Part shown: one piece after another, positions 44,146 to 53,112 of the stretch
How the letters are laid out: the number at the start of each line of letters is the position of its first letter
Position numbering within the stretch: position 1 is the stretch's first letter
DNA from: an uncultured Desulfuromusa sp.
GTDB lineage: Bacteria; Desulfobacterota; Desulfuromonadia; Desulfuromonadales; Geopsychrobacteraceae
Assembly: GCF_963675815.1 (NCBI RefSeq)
Contig: NZ_OY776574.1
Coordinates: 1-64,000, forward strand
DNA: 64,000 nucleotides
Reading direction: 5' to 3'
Notes under the pieces: model-generated
Databases searched by the model: none
Told to the model about the DNA's origin: nothing
Seen by the model: only the letters and a program-made list of their open reading frames with translations
Made by a program: the position numbers and the translations under genes

Positions 44146-47100
44146 CTAATGGTTATTATTAGAGGTTGGGAACAACGGACAAAGCTTCCCGGCACAATGA
44201 TCGGCGTCCTTAAACTGATCACAAACCAATAGACTCGTCGCGGGAATAATCGTTTCGGTCATCTCTCTGGAGATAACTTCGGCTTCTTTCAGTGCCAGCA
44301 TGCATTCTCGTTGACAGCACCTGCTGAAAGGATTCTCGGCAATCTTCTCTGACACCCTGATCACAATCTTTTGCACAGTTTGACGCAACTTGCCATTAAA
44401 CGGCGATGCTTTCAGGATGACAGAGAATGCGATACCGACCCCGATAGCGGCGCCGTCGACACCGAAAAAAGAGCAGCATGCCCCCGGCACCAAGGTGCCG
44501 CGATTGATTCCGGTGATGATCTCTGCATCGCCGATAGCACCACCATTGTTGCGATAGGCAGCCAACAGTATTCCCGGAATCATCGGATGGTGATGCGGAC
44601 CGTGGGTCGGAAACTCAGGCCGTGACCGCAACTCTTTGAAAATAGCGATGACATCCTTTTCCCTGGTGGTCAGACAGACATCGCGGATCGTATCTGCCGC
44701 CGCCTGAATATGGCAATGATCGCAGACAAAATGGCCCTTTTCACAACTGCTTTCGACCCGTTCCAGTTTGCCGCAATAGTGGCAGCTCAACTCCTGTGGT
44801 TCAGTCAAAATAGTGATCGGCTCACCACAAACCAGACAACCGGATTTGTGACTGCTCTCTACCTGTGGCCGGTCAGAGTCAGAACTGAAGTCTGGCAAAC
44901 AACAGCAGCTCATATCCTGTTCCAAATTGGTCACCTGCCCCTTATCGTCCAGCAGCATGACATCTGTCCCCATCGGCAGATTCGCAGGAAGATCGACTTT
45001 AGTGCTGCAACCACGTTGAATCAGTTGGCCATTGCCGGTGACCACGCCGGCAAAAGGTCCACGGTAAAGCAAGCTGGTCTCGTTCTTGGGGCCTGGTTTG
45101 AACGCCTGGTAGGTTAGTGAGTAAAACGGATATCCCTTGATTTCGCGATAAAGATAGCGTTTGACAACGCTGGCATTTTCGAATCCGAAATCTTCCAGAA
45201 TACCGAACAGATCACGCTCATGCATGGCACCGCCGATACATTCTCCACGCAATTTCTCATTCAGCTTAATCGCCAGAGGAACCTCGGTGTTGTGCACAAT
45301 ATCGGAAATCAGCAAACGCCCCCCCGGCTTGAGGACACGATTAATTTCCTTGAACGTCTGGCGCTTGTTAAGAGCAAGGTTGATGACGCAGTTAGAGATA
45401 ATCACATCGCTGCTGTCGTCAATCAAAGGCAATTCTTCGAGGAAACCCTTCTTGAATTCAATGTTTGCGTAACCGAGCTGCTCAGCTACCTTGTTGCGAG
45501 CCGAGTTTGCTTGTGCCAACATGGTGTCAGACATATCGACACCGTAAACCCGCCCTTGTCTACCGACCTGCCTGGCAGCGATGAAGCACTCAACACCAGT
45601 TCCCGAACCGAGATCAACCAGCGTCTCGCCTGGCTGAAGGTTGCAATCCATAACCGGGCTACCGCAACCGTAACTACGTACCCGCGCGGTTTCCGGGATA
45701 TGTTCAACCAACTCGATGTCATAATGAACCGGGTTGACGATATCCTCATTCACCTCTTCGGCCGCTTGCGAATAGAAAGAACGAATTGAGGCATGACCAT
45801 CACCGTCCGACAGGGTAAGAACACAGTTGGAATGAGTGAAACAGACGGATTCCCCACTTTCGTCACACTCATCAACTCGCTCACTCATGCGCGACCGCAG
45901 TGAAAGGGTTTCGCGATCAGGAAACTGCTCAGCTTCACGAGCAATCAGATAAAGAGCCATATCACGGTGGAGAGAAATATAGGGATCCTGGCCGACAAAC
46001 TCGCCAGAGTAGAGATAACTATGGTCGATATCTCCACCACCAAGCAGAAACCGGAGCGGATCGGATGTCAGTTGCGGGCTATCGATAACCGAAAGAGAGC
46101 GGATTTTCTCCATCAACGGACTTTGTCTCCAAACCTGATTTAAACCTTCACTCAGATTGCCGCAACACAGGTCGTCTTCGAACACCATCGCTGGAGTCGG
46201 ATAAATCGCACCGTCCGGTCCAATCGCCAGGCTTTCCCAGCAGGCATTATTCAGGTCCATGCGGATACCGCTGAAATTAAAAACCTGACTCTGCATGATA
46301 GTAAAATTATCGATAGTAACTCTCTTCTTCTGAGCCCTTTCAAAAGCCATCCGCGCACTGCCAAAAATTTCCTGCGGCGATACAAACAGATCGCGGCTGG
46401 CTTTGCCTTTTACGAACAACCACATGAAATGCAGATTGGCGATCCCCTGCTCTGCAGTAAAATCGACCGCAGCGGTCATTTCATGAACATTGTTACGGTT
46501 GATTGACATCGACAATGAAGCCGACAGGCCGATATTTCTCAACCATCGGAGGTTCTTCTGCAATTCTGCAAAGCTGCCACGGCCGCGCAGTGCGTCGTGA
46601 TTCTTCTGCATGCCATCAAGGCTGATTTGAAAATGTAAGCGATTGACATCCTGCTGCCGTAACCAGTTTTCATATTTAGGTAAAGCCCTGCCGTTGGTCA
46701 AAATAACCAGGTGGGCATCACTCTCTGCAAGAATCCGCTCGCTGGCTTCCATAAAGTTGGGATGAACCAGCGGTTCACCACCAGTAAAATAAAACAGCCG
46801 GCAACCTTGATCGGCTGCCTGGTCGATCGCCGAGAACAGATCCTCGCGCGACAATTCGGCGCAGTCCCCCTCCCCCGACGCGAACAGGCAATGAGAACAG
46901 CTCATGTTGCAACGGTTGGTCATATGCAGCCAGCATTCTTTAAGGCTTTCCAACTGCCGTTCAACTGCACGTCCGGTGTAAACTGTTTCGGCGACAGGTT
47001 TCAGCCGTTCGGCAAGTTTTACCAGCTGCAGATGCTGCGAAAGCCCGCTCTCCGCGTGGCCGGATAGAGACCGGCCAATGGCTGCTGCCGCAGAGCTAGT

Positions 47101-47217
47101 CGGCACAAACCAATCAGGTGCAGACGGATTAACGTAAATCGGTGTGCCTTCGAAATCGATCCGCTGATAGAGTGCAAAACTATCTCTCAGGGATGAATCG
47201 GTTTTGTTCATCTTCAT
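44146..47217 (-). CDS. Radical SAM + ArsM-like methyltransferase + DUF5714 fusion enzyme
   Basis: The 1,023-residue protein joins three units. Residues about 85-400 are a radical SAM domain with CNMSCSHC and FYFTGGEPLVHPN, then a SPASM-like stretch (NACWESLAIGPDGAIYPTP). Residues about 495-700 are a class I methyltransferase like ArsM: VDLGSGTGVECFIAA, SSDVIISNCVINLALNK, VLKPGGRLLISDIV and GECIGGAMHE, including cysteines placed as in As(III) methyltransferases. The C-terminal 230 residues resemble DUF5714, rich in cysteine (CLVCGEP, HYCGK, CDHCH, GACCSFFGVDGAAIGVG, SRCCQREC). It lies between the binding-protein and permease genes of an ABC importer. It probably modifies the imported compound or a pterin/thiol cofactor; the reaction is unknown. 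Confidence 0.85.
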   Translation of the reverse strand: MKMNKTDSSLRDSFALYQRIDFEGTPIYVNPSAPDWFVPTSSAAAAIGRSLSGHAESGLSQHLQLVKLAERLKPVAETVYTGRAVERQLESLKECWLHMTNRCNMSCSHCLFASGEGDCAELSREDLFSAIDQAADQGCRLFYFTGGEPLVHPNFMEASERILAESDAHLVILTNGRALPKYENWLRQQDVNRLHFQISLDGMQKNHDALRGRGSFAELQKNLRWLRNIGLSASLSMSINRNNVHEMTAAVDFTAEQGIANLHFMWLFVKGKASRDLFVSPQEIFGSARMAFERAQKKRVTIDNFTIMQSQVFNFSGIRMDLNNACWESLAIGPDGAIYPTPAMVFEDDLCCGNLSEGLNQVWRQSPLMEKIRSLSVIDSPQLTSDPLRFLLGGGDIDHSYLYSGEFVGQDPYISLHRDMALYLIAREAEQFPDRETLSLRSRMSERVDECDESGESVCFTHSNCVLTLSDGDGHASIRSFYSQAAEEVNEDIVNPVHYDIELVEHIPETARVRSYGCGSPVMDCNLQPGETLVDLGSGTGVECFIAARQVGRQGRVYGVDMSDTMLAQANSARNKVAEQLGYANIEFKKGFLEELPLIDDSSDVIISNCVINLALNKRQTFKEINRVLKPGGRLLISDIVHNTEVPLAIKLNEKLRGECIGGAMHERDLFGILEDFGFENASVVKRYLYREIKGYPFYSLTYQAFKPGPKNETSLLYRGPFAGVVTGNGQLIQRGCSTKVDLPANLPMGTDVMLLDDKGQVTNLEQDMSCCCLPDFSSDSDRPQVESSHKSGCLVCGEPITILTEPQELSCHYCGKLERVESSCEKGHFVCDHCHIQAAADTIRDVCLTTREKDVIAIFKELRSRPEFPTHGPHHHPMIPGILLAAYRNNGGAIGDAEIITGINRGTLVPGACCSFFGVDGAAIGVGIAFSVILKASPFNGKLRQTVQKIVIRVSEKIAENPFSRCCQRECMLALKEAEVISREMTETIIPATSLLVCDQFKDADHCAGKLCPLFPTSNNNH

Positions 47218-47221
47218 AATC

Positions 47222-48169
47222 CTATCGCTTTCTAAAGGCAGCTGAAAATTCCGGTATCATCTCAATTTTCCCCAGAGACTTAAGATAGCTCGCCGTCATC
47301 GCCATGCTGGAGCTGTCATTCTCATCGAAACCGATCTGCCAATTCAGTCTGTAGGTGCATTTCCTCTGCTGCTCTTCCGGCAGTCCGGTTACGGCGGCCA
47401 CGATGCGAACAGTTTCATCCGGATTTTCATGCATAAAAGCAACTGCTCTCTGCAATCCTCTGATCAACGAATCGAGATCCTCCTTGCGCTCACTCAGCGT
47501 TTGCTTGCTGCTAGCAACAACCAAAGGAAAGCTGTTGTTAAGCGCACTGAAATCGGTCAACTCATGAACACTATCGGCACACAGAGCTTCGACGTTACTC
47601 GGCCAGGGTTCGCTGCCGGCCATAGCGTCAATCTGCCCGGTCTGCATCGCCTGTGGCATATCAAGAGGGCTTAAGGGGACAAATTCAATCTTTTTGACAT
47701 CCAACCCGGCATATTTACTCCAGGCCAATAGGGCCCCGTAGGTGCTTGAACCCATTTGGATGCCAACCCTGGCCCCTTCCAGCTGTTTGACATCAATCAG
47801 CCCACGGCGGGAAATCAGCCGATGCATCTTGCTGCCTCCGGCGTAGCCAGTCAGCAACCGCACACGCTCGCTGCGTGAAGCAGCAATAAGGAATGGGGCG
47901 TCCCCCATTGCCGCGACATCCGCAGCTCCAGTCATCAAACTCTCAGCGGCCAGGATACCTCCCCCAACCAGTTTGACATCAACTTCAAGACCCTCAGCGG
48001 CAAAAAATCCCTTAGCCTCGGCGATAATAAATGGTTCGTAGCAGACCTTGTTTGGATAAACCAGCTGCAGCGGTTTTTTCGCTGCTTGTGCTGAGGAAGC
48101 CAGAAAACTACCGGCCAATACCATTCCAATCAAACCAATCAGAAAAAGATTTTTAAGATAATATTTCAT
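47222..48169 (-). CDS. SsuA/NMT1-like periplasmic binding protein
   Basis: The ATG at 48169 has AGAGGAAC upstream and gives a proper signal peptide (MKYYLKNLFLIGLIGMVLAG, cleavage near SSAQA). The mature 290 residues have QLVYPNKVCYEPFIIAEAKGFFAAEGLEV and GADVAAMGDAPFLIAA, typical of SsuA/TauA/NMT1 solute-binding proteins, then GARVGIQMGSSTYG and MAGSEPWPSNVEAL. Family ligands include sulfonates, nitrate, thiamine precursors and others; the pocket is not diagnostic by eye. It is first in the leftward operon with the fusion enzyme, permease and ATPase, 5 bases upstream of the fusion gene. Confidence 0.9.
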   Translation of the reverse strand: MKYYLKNLFLIGLIGMVLAGSFLASSAQAAKKPLQLVYPNKVCYEPFIIAEAKGFFAAEGLEVDVKLVGGGILAAESLMTGAADVAAMGDAPFLIAASRSERVRLLTGYAGGSKMHRLISRRGLIDVKQLEGARVGIQMGSSTYGALLAWSKYAGLDVKKIEFVPLSPLDMPQAMQTGQIDAMAGSEPWPSNVEALCADSVHELTDFSALNNSFPLVVASSKQTLSERKEDLDSLIRGLQRAVAFMHENPDETVRIVAAVTGLPEEQQRKCTYRLNWQIGFDENDSSSMAMTASYLKSLGKIEMIPEFSAAFRKR

Positions 48170-48390
48170 TTTGTTCCTCTTACTACACGCCCTGCTGCCT
48201 AGCGATAAAAAGGATGCAGTTATTCTGTACAGAGACAATTCCATGACCATCTGATTCACCGGAGAAATGGTGATCATGCAAGCTGGAATGCGCTCCTCAG
48301 AATACGGACGCAGTTAAAAATTGGGTGAAGACTTGGCAGCCGGTATTTAACCTTAATAAAAACGGGGACACCGGACAGGAAACCTTAGTA
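48170..48390. other. Intergenic region upstream of the binding-protein gene
   Basis: About 220 bases without a gene. On the minus strand TCACC...GGTGA at about 48256-48274 forms a short hairpin in the leader. No sigma-54 pattern and no palindromic enhancer site were found, in contrast to the neighbouring operons. Confidence 0.4.
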
Positions 48391-49101
48391 TCAGCAAACT
48401 GGTGGTGGTAAGGAGGAATAGCGTGGCTCCGGAATGCGATCAGCGAAGAACTGACCTCTCCCGGCCGATTGAGAATGGATGGATTTATAAAATTTCACCC
48501 AGAAACGGACCAGATTAATCAGTAGAGAAGCGTTTTTCCGTCCATCTCCGGCGTGGTCAATATCTCTGCGTCGTTGTAGTTGGGAGTAACAGCGCCCGCA
48601 GTCTGCAAGTCGGCCCTGCAAATGGGAAAACAAATGCGATTGGCGCCAGGGCAAGTTATCAAAAAATCGAACATCTTCTTTTTCCATGCCAGCGAGATAA
48701 AAGCCGCCGTCACAACTGGGGCCGATTACAACCTCGTCGCTGAAAAGAGCTTTCTGTATATCATCGCTATGCAAAGTCGGGATATCACCCCCAACCGCCA
48801 CGACCCGTTCATAACCAAGGGCGAATGTATCTTGTAATGCAGTTACGAAACAGTCTTTAAGGTCAATGCCGCGTTGCGGCAAATAAACGGCACCCTCCAA
48901 CGGTGGTGCTTCGCCATCCTGAACAATAACAATATCAACCTGTTGAATACGCTGCAGCAAATCATAGGTCCGGTAGATCATTGCCAGCTGGATCGATTGA
49001 TCCAGCTGGCGTCCGAACCCCAGGGACTTACCTTTGTACACGCCCTGAATAAACAGGAGTAGGGCTTGACGTTTTGGTGTTGTTATCTGTTGAGCTGGCA
49101 T
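48391..49101 (-). CDS. Second DUF2064-type transferase-like protein
   Basis: The 236-residue protein has the DUF2064 core VVAVGGDIPTLHSDDIQKAL followed by VIGPSCDGGFYLAGM, the family's G-x-D-x-P and GPxxDGGxYLxGL motifs. The N terminus, ALLLFIQGVYKGKSLGFGRQ, lacks the usual KTRL nucleotide-contacting motif that is intact in the paralogue at 38575. It is last in the moaA operon, 20 bases after an unknown gene. Again a DUF2064 gene lies with Mo-cofactor genes, supporting a cofactor-linked role (inference). The C-terminal 50 residues are low-similarity and basic. Confidence 0.78.
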   Translation of the reverse strand: MPAQQITTPKRQALLLFIQGVYKGKSLGFGRQLDQSIQLAMIYRTYDLLQRIQQVDIVIVQDGEAPPLEGAVYLPQRGIDLKDCFVTALQDTFALGYERVVAVGGDIPTLHSDDIQKALFSDEVVIGPSCDGGFYLAGMEKEDVRFFDNLPWRQSHLFSHLQGRLADCGRCYSQLQRRRDIDHAGDGRKNASLLINLVRFWVKFYKSIHSQSAGRGQFFADRIPEPRYSSLPPPVC

Positions 49102-49121
49102 GCTATCCCCTGTTCAGGATT

Positions 49122-49544
49122 TCAACTGGCCTTTGCCTTGGCAGCCTGAGCTTCTAAAGCCCGTGCTTCTTCCTCTATTGCGCTATCAATTGCACCAAAG
49201 TCGAACTTCGCTGTCTTGGGACGAATTGGAATTCCTTCCGGGTCTACTTGCTTCAGGTCTACATCTAAAACCCTGACCATCACCTTTTGCTTCTCTTCCC
49301 ATTTGATGTCGAGGTTTATAAACGCTTTAGTATCCTCATTATCCAGTCGCAGTTCGCAGTCCTCTTTGTTTTCCAAGAGCTTGTGAGAAAAGCTCTCAAT
49401 CAGACGGTAAACTTCCAAAAAGTTAACCTTCTGTCCCCCCAATTCATTTATGAGCTCTCTACTCATGTCTATTGTGATATCAATATCGTCAACCCTAGTG
49501 GTAAATGCCGATAGCTTTTTTTCAGTTTTTTCTGCTTCGCTCAT
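49122..49544 (-). CDS. Hypothetical acidic protein in moaA operon
   Basis: The ATG at 49544 with AAGGAC gives 140 residues. The sequence is charged and soluble: VDDIDITIDMSRELINELGGQKVNFLEVYRLIES, then LRLDNEDTKAFINLDIKWEEKQKVMVRVLDVDLKQ, and an alanine-rich C-terminal helix. There are few cysteines and no known motif. It sits between moaA and the DUF2064 gene on one transcript. I do not recognise the family; a structural or chaperone role in cofactor assembly is only a guess from position. Confidence 0.65.
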   Translation of the reverse strand: MSEAEKTEKKLSAFTTRVDDIDITIDMSRELINELGGQKVNFLEVYRLIESFSHKLLENKEDCELRLDNEDTKAFINLDIKWEEKQKVMVRVLDVDLKQVDPEGIPIRPKTAKFDFGAIDSAIEEEARALEAQAAKAKAS

Positions 49545-49590
49545 AGTCTCAGTCCTTTGTAAGTTCTGCCCATTCATGATTGGTGTTGCT

Positions 49591-50571
49591 TTAGCCACCA
49601 ACCTGCGACATCAAAAAATTGTCGTGCTCATACCCATTAATTGAGAGGGCATGGCATTCCGGTTTCTTCTCAATCAGTTCTTCTAGCTGCTGCCTGATCC
49701 CGGCCTTGTCTCCTGACTGTAACCAGGGATTCAGATCGGTTTCTTGGTTCGAAAACAGGCAGCTCTTGGCTTTACCAGTTGAGGTGATCCTTATGCGGTT
49801 GCAGGTCGCACAGAAATGCCCTGAAACAGCGGTGATAATGCCGATAGAGCCAGTAGCACCTGGAATCCGAAAATCCCTCGATGGCCCTGCATATGGTCCT
49901 TTTTCAACCTCTTCCAGTTCATATTTACTGGAAATCAGGTCAAGGATTTCCTGTCCCGATATCTCCTGTTTTTGCCAATTAGCCTGATCCAGCGTCGGCA
50001 TGTATTCAATAAATCGAACCGAAAATCCATAATTTTTTGTCATTTCGGTAAAATCGAGAATTTCATCGTCATTAAAGCCACGCATGGCCACGACATTGAT
50101 TTTAGGGGGCGGAAAACCTGCTTTTGCGGCAGCCTTTAAACCTTCAAACACTTTTTTCAACTCGCCACCACGGGTAATCTTCCGGTACTTTTCTTCCTGC
50201 AGTGAATCCATGCTGATATTCAAGCGTTGCACCCCTGCCAGGGACAAGTCCTGCGCCATTTCCGGCAAAAGGATACCGTTTGTCGAAAGTGCCAGATGAC
50301 GCAGACCTTCGATTCCGGAAAGCCGCGCCAGAAAGGGGACGATGCCATTTCGCACCAACGGCTCTCCACCGGTGATGCGAATTTTTTCGATTCCCATAGA
50401 GATAGCTGTTTCGGCGATAAGATGCAGACTTTCATAAGGCAGGATGTCGTTATGCTGACATGCGGCAACACCATCCGCAGACATACAATATTTACAACGG
50501 AGGTTGCAGCGGTCCGTTACCGACAAGCGCAGGTAGTTGATTTGGCGTCCAAAAGAATCGATCAGTTTCAT
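49591..50571 (-). CDS. moaA: GTP 3',8-cyclase MoaA
   Basis: MoaA is the radical SAM enzyme that starts molybdopterin synthesis from GTP. The radical SAM motif CNLRCKYC (in VTDRCNLRCKYCMSADG) is followed by RITGGEPLVRNGI, and the C-terminal second cluster ligands are in HFCATCNRIRITSTGKAKSCLF. The start at 50571 overlaps the preceding flavin reductase gene as ATGA. Length (326) is normal. The classical C-terminal double glycine is present (QVGG). The other cPMP enzyme, MoaC, is in the divergent operon at 28677, so the pathway is split between operons. Confidence 0.95.
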   Translation of the reverse strand: MKLIDSFGRQINYLRLSVTDRCNLRCKYCMSADGVAACQHNDILPYESLHLIAETAISMGIEKIRITGGEPLVRNGIVPFLARLSGIEGLRHLALSTNGILLPEMAQDLSLAGVQRLNISMDSLQEEKYRKITRGGELKKVFEGLKAAAKAGFPPPKINVVAMRGFNDDEILDFTEMTKNYGFSVRFIEYMPTLDQANWQKQEISGQEILDLISSKYELEEVEKGPYAGPSRDFRIPGATGSIGIITAVSGHFCATCNRIRITSTGKAKSCLFSNQETDLNPWLQSGDKAGIRQQLEELIEKKPECHALSINGYEHDNFLMSQVGG

Positions 50572-51236
50572 GATTTTCTCACTTTTAAACAATCAGGGTT
50601 ATCTTGACGTAAATTACCGAATTCAGTTTCGGGCATGACAGCCAGCTTCTCATCAGCAAAGAGATTGTTTGCTAACCAGTTGTTGTCCAGCTGTGCTTGT
50701 CCCAGCCATTTACCAATAGAGTAATAAGATCTTTCGCCAGCACTACCGATTAGCGGGCTGACTTTCTCGGCCGACGGCAAACCGTTTTCTCCAAGAACCT
50801 CTTCATCGGCTTTAACATCCATGATTTGGCCGATAAATTGTGTATGTGATCCGATCTCCAGCATATGGAGTAATGAGCACTCTATAATCAGTGGAAATTC
50901 CAGAACATATGGAGCGTCGACAACATCACTTCTAACCGCAGTTAGCCCCGTTGCAGAAAACTTGTTGATTGATACCCCTGAGACATTGCCGATGAAGTCG
51001 GTTTCAAACAAAAAAGCCCGCGATGGAATGCTGATAGTAAAAGCCTCATGCTCAACAATGTTTGCATAGGTTGCTCTACTGACTTTCAGAGACACCGAAA
51101 CACAGGCTGGGGACGTACAACAAATTGCCCCCCAGGAAGCAACCATAATGTTCGGTTGCGAGCTGGACCCGTAGCTCCCGATCACCCAGACAGGTGAAGG
51201 GACAGCCAAAGCTTTACATCCTAGTGAAATCTTCAT
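50568..51236 (-). CDS. Flavin reductase-like (flavoredoxin) protein
   Basis: The 222-residue protein fits the flavin reductase-like family that binds FMN as a dimer: VWVIGSYGSSSQPNIMVASWGAICCTSPACVSVSL near the N terminus, then FTISIPSRAFLFETDFIGNVSG and CSLLHMLEIGSHTQFIGQIMDVKAD. Flavoredoxins pass electrons in sulfate-reducing and related bacteria. It overlaps the upstream metallo-hydrolase gene by 23 bases and moaA by 4 bases. It may supply electrons to a radical SAM enzyme of the operon, which is inference. Confidence 0.88.
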   Translation of the reverse strand: MKISLGCKALAVPSPVWVIGSYGSSSQPNIMVASWGAICCTSPACVSVSLKVSRATYANIVEHEAFTISIPSRAFLFETDFIGNVSGVSINKFSATGLTAVRSDVVDAPYVLEFPLIIECSLLHMLEIGSHTQFIGQIMDVKADEEVLGENGLPSAEKVSPLIGSAGERSYYSIGKWLGQAQLDNNWLANNLFADEKLAVMPETEFGNLRQDNPDCLKVRKS

Positions 51237-52035
51237 CTAGCCCTCGCAAAAGGTTGAATTGCATACCATCATGCGCCAACAGAACATTCGGCATATCGGC
51301 CAGGCGCCCTTCAAGCTCCTCAACTGTGGTCGGTTTGCTGTAATGAATCGCCATGTGTGTCAGGACAGTTTTTTTGGCTTCGATTGTTTTTCCGAGTTCG
51401 ATTGCCTCAGGCATCGACATGTGGCTATCCGGGAACCAGTTAAAGTCACTGAAAGTTGCATCGCAGATCAGCCAGTCAATCGCCCTAACTCTGTTCTTGG
51501 TCATGTCCGGTAAACCAGAAGTATCAGGGAAATAGGCAAGTTTTGAGATCCCTGAATCGATCAGGAAACCAGCAGTCTCAATGCCATGGTTTGCCGGCAA
51601 TGGAGTGATTCCCAAATCGCCGAGCGCGTATGTCGTTTCAAATTCCCACGCTTGCGGGAGTAAAACATCTTGCAGATATGGGAATGCCGCATTGAAGCTG
51701 TAAACTGCGCTTGGTGGCAGGTAGAGAGGGATCGGTTCTTTCCGATCGAGCTTGACATAATATTCCATTTCACCCAGGCCGCCAAAATGGTCATAGTGCC
51801 AGTGAGTCAGGAAAATTCCATCGATTCCCTGCAGATTTTCCTGCAACAGTTGGAATCTCAGATCGGGTGAAGTGTCAATGAGATAGTTTGAGTTATTCGA
51901 GCGAAGCAAGGCGCCACTACGTGTTCGGCAATGCCGGCCATCCGCTCGTGCTTCACGGCAACCACTGCATTGGCAAAAGAACGATGGGACGCCAGGTCCG
52001 GCACCAGATCCTAAAATTTTGAATGAACTTCCCAT
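51214..52035 (-). CDS. PhnP/PqqB-like metallo-beta-lactamase-fold hydrolase
   Basis: The 273-residue protein has the metal motif LTHWHYDHFGGL (HxHxDH), later a histidine in PANHGIET, an aspartate in ICDATFSD and a final histidine in VLTHMAIHY. The N-terminal FFCQCSGCREAR provides the extra cysteine cluster typical of PhnP (cyclic phosphate phosphodiesterase) and PqqB. In this operon with moaA, an action on a cyclic phosphate such as a pterin phosphate is conceivable, since cPMP has a cyclic phosphate; no direct evidence. It overlaps the flavin reductase gene and follows the GNAT gene by 36 bases. Confidence 0.88.
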   Translation of the reverse strand: MGSSFKILGSGAGPGVPSFFCQCSGCREARADGRHCRTRSGALLRSNNSNYLIDTSPDLRFQLLQENLQGIDGIFLTHWHYDHFGGLGEMEYYVKLDRKEPIPLYLPPSAVYSFNAAFPYLQDVLLPQAWEFETTYALGDLGITPLPANHGIETAGFLIDSGISKLAYFPDTSGLPDMTKNRVRAIDWLICDATFSDFNWFPDSHMSMPEAIELGKTIEAKKTVLTHMAIHYSKPTTVEELEGRLADMPNVLLAHDGMQFNLLRGLDEDFTRM

Positions 52036-52071
52036 AACGTCCTCATTTAATTCTTACTTGGAGTCCCAACT

Positions 52072-52536
52072 TCACTGTCCTTGGTAAACCATTGCTGCAG
52101 ATCCGCACTCAATCAGTTCAGGGCAAACCTCACATTGACGATTGAAAGGCTCCGTCAGATCATCGAAAGCACAATCGACCAAACCGTTTTTCTGATAAAA
52201 CCTTCTGCTGCTCCCCCTGGAGACAGTGGTTACACGGTAGCTCTGCTGAGGATCGCCAACAGCATCCCGGCAGTACCTCCAAGGGTTCTGCAACATCGGC
52301 TGCAGCAATTTGCTTCCAAGTCCGTGACTACGACCATCTCCTTGCACAACAATCGTCAGCAAGTGGAACAGGTCCACGTCCATCTGATAAAGTAGTGCTC
52401 CACCGTAAGCACTCCCGTCTTCTTTGATCACGACATGATCTTCAGTGTCGCCGACCACTGCCATATCACTCGCGAGGAAAATACTGCGCAGACGGTTTTC
52501 ATCAGCGGCAGTTGCGAATTCAATTTGATATGGCAT
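52072..52536 (-). CDS. GNAT-family N-acetyltransferase with C-terminal cysteine motif
   Basis: The 154-residue protein has the acetyl-CoA-binding region of GNAT enzymes (LLTIVVQGDGRSHGLGSKLLQPML, the Q/R-x-x-G-x-G loop) and RRFYQKNGLVDCAF late in the fold. Its C terminus carries CEVCPELIECG, an unusual CxxC-type motif that could bind metal. It is the first gene of the leftward moaA operon and lies 115 bases from the predicted sigma-54 start. Acetyl acceptor unknown. Confidence 0.82.
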   Translation of the reverse strand: MPYQIEFATAADENRLRSIFLASDMAVVGDTEDHVVIKEDGSAYGGALLYQMDVDLFHLLTIVVQGDGRSHGLGSKLLQPMLQNPWRYCRDAVGDPQQSYRVTTVSRGSSRRFYQKNGLVDCAFDDLTEPFNRQCEVCPELIECGSAAMVYQGQ

Positions 52537-52662
52537 CTGATTCTCCGATTTTCAGATTTCCTCTCAAACAGCTAAAAACTTCTAACCATCTGAAATAAAA
52601 GACAAACATAAGTCATTAACTGTTTTTATCCACTTTGCTCTTTGCTTCTGTTTGACAGGATC

Positions 52663-52678
52663 AGCAATAAAGGTGCCA
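52663..52678 (-). promoter_or_regulatory. Sigma-54 promoter of the leftward moaA operon
   Basis: On the minus strand, TGGCACCTTTATTGCT fits the -24/-12 consensus almost perfectly, with GG and GC 12 bases apart. The predicted start is near 52651, about 115 bases upstream of the GNAT start codon. Confidence 0.8.
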
Positions 52679-52778
52679 CTGTTTGGATATTTTTATTAAG
52701 TATGCGGTTTTCTGACACTCTTGGTCGAACGAGGGCCTTGTGGAGATCACTCAAAAGGAGATTCTGATAGATGGCTTT

Positions 52779-52823
52779 GTTTTATTTTGAGATTGGAAGG
52801 AGGTTGCAGTGTCATTTTGAAAC
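52779..52823. promoter_or_regulatory. Pair of enhancer-like sites between moaA operon and activator gene
   Basis: GTTTTATTTTGAGAT (52779-52793, 12 of 15 matches to GTCTCATTTTGAGAC) and GTGTCATTTTGAAAC (52809-52823, 13 of 15) are 30 bases apart centre to centre. They lie about 160 bases from the leftward start near 52651 and about 320 from the activator start near 53138. Confidence 0.6.
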
Positions 52824-53112
52824 TCCTCTCCTCGGAGAACTAAAGACTGCTATTGAGGAGCTTTTTTGAAAGGTTTAAGAAGTTTTGCCACTCCTCCTTT
52901 GTCGTTACTCCCAGCAAACAGAGAGAAAGATAAAAATGACTGATGATAAGAATTTCGCTAAATAAAGGGCATTTCAGTATCTACAATTTTGGTATTAACA
53001 TTGAACTTGTTTTATTCAACAACCTATGAGCATATAAGATATTATCTCGGATATGGTTTAGCTGTCTCTTCCAGCGCAGGTCAGACAAATTCTCTGAACA
53101 GCCCACCTTGAA

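Noticed and set aside
48170..48390. Riboswitch (TPP or Moco type) before the binding-protein gene
   Set aside because: Only a short hairpin is present and no known consensus was recognised.
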